Source: Fidelibacterota bacterium
Lineage (GTDB): Bacteria > Fidelibacterota > Marinisomatia > Marinisomatales > UBA1611
Assembly: GCA_002708715.1 (NCBI GenBank)
Contig: PAPB01000035.1
Coordinates: forward strand, 86,285 to 130,226
Direction: 5' to 3'
Length of the DNA stretch: 43,942 nucleotides
Shown: positions 43,931 through 43,942 of the stretch, piece by piece
How the letters are laid out: every line of letters begins with the position of its first letter
Position numbering within the stretch: position 1 is the first letter of the stretch
Notes under the pieces: model-generated
Database searches by the model: none
Told to the model about the DNA's origin: nothing
Seen by the model: the letters and a program-made list of their open reading frames with translations, nothing else
Program-made: the position numbers and the translations under genes

Positions 43931-43942
43931 TTAATGAAACCC

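Noticed and set aside
1-43942. tRNA genes, CRISPR arrays, insertion sequences or prophage genes
   Set aside because: I saw no TTC-loop tRNA signature, spaced repeats, transposase or phage structural genes; the start-less ORF at 16460-16870 is the only possible recombinase-like trace.

Overview
The window is AT-rich and chromosomal in character. Three large secreted proteins end in a 'YPNPFN' C-terminal sorting domain of the type IX secretion kind. There are many lipoproteins and few clear Shine-Dalgarno sites, and a TonB-dependent receptor with an N-terminal carboxypeptidase-regulatory-like domain is present. The combination suggests a marine FCB-group bacterium, most likely Candidatus Marinimicrobia (SAR406 / Fidelibacterota). 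That placement is inferred from domain style only. I see no rRNA, tRNA, CRISPR array, prophage or intact insertion sequence.

Layout. (1) 1-12767, plus strand: a tight alpha-glucan block. It holds a sodium:solute symporter (5' end outside the window), a T9SS-secreted GH13 enzyme, a lipoprotein pullulanase-like GH13, a lipoprotein alpha-amylase-like GH13, a CotH-kinase-like/lamin-tail/T9SS protein and a DUF5916 outer-membrane barrel. Several junctions are 4-base stop/start overlaps. (2) 12757-16479: an OB-fold (tRNA_anti-like) protein, a GNAT acetyltransferase, glmS and a gluzincin-like lipoprotein. (3) 16460-24993: a surface-glycan or lipid-type set with an overlooked start-less ORF, FkbM methyltransferase, small lipoprotein, HAD phosphatase, MFS carrier, double GT2 glycosyltransferase, coiled-coil membrane protein, LysE exporter, B12-type radical SAM protein and SDR reductase. 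(4) 25168-28595: TonB receptor plus beta-helix lipoprotein. (5) 28613-31290: two tiny membrane proteins, an HExxH lipoprotein, a glycine-rich membrane protein and greA. (6) 31454-36753: a tiny membrane protein, amidase lipoprotein, membrane class III nucleotide cyclase, a structured intergenic region and a YHYH/T9SS protein. (7) 36837-40929: SMR transporter, esterase lipoprotein and GH97 alpha-glucosidase. (8) 41148-43868: small membrane protein, GT4 glycosyltransferase and a glycine-rich membrane protein.

Working together. The GH13 trio, with one T9SS cargo and two lipoproteins, could cut branched alpha-glucan outside the cell and in the envelope, with sugar entering by the Na+ symporter. 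The GH97 enzyme, whose four catalytic/calcium glutamates keep the SusB spacing, could finish the job from a separate locus. No SusC/SusD pair lies beside the GH13 genes.

Less ordinary signals are non-coding or at gene starts. A 62-nt segment with a perfect 8-bp closing stem lies upstream of the cyclase and is followed by a minus-strand terminator. A family of related minus-strand terminator palindromes shares loop and flanking sequence. Two convincing reading frames (16460-16870 and the N-terminus of the GT2 protein) lack ATG/GTG/TTG starts. The cyclase and the radical SAM protein carry non-standard active-site residues.
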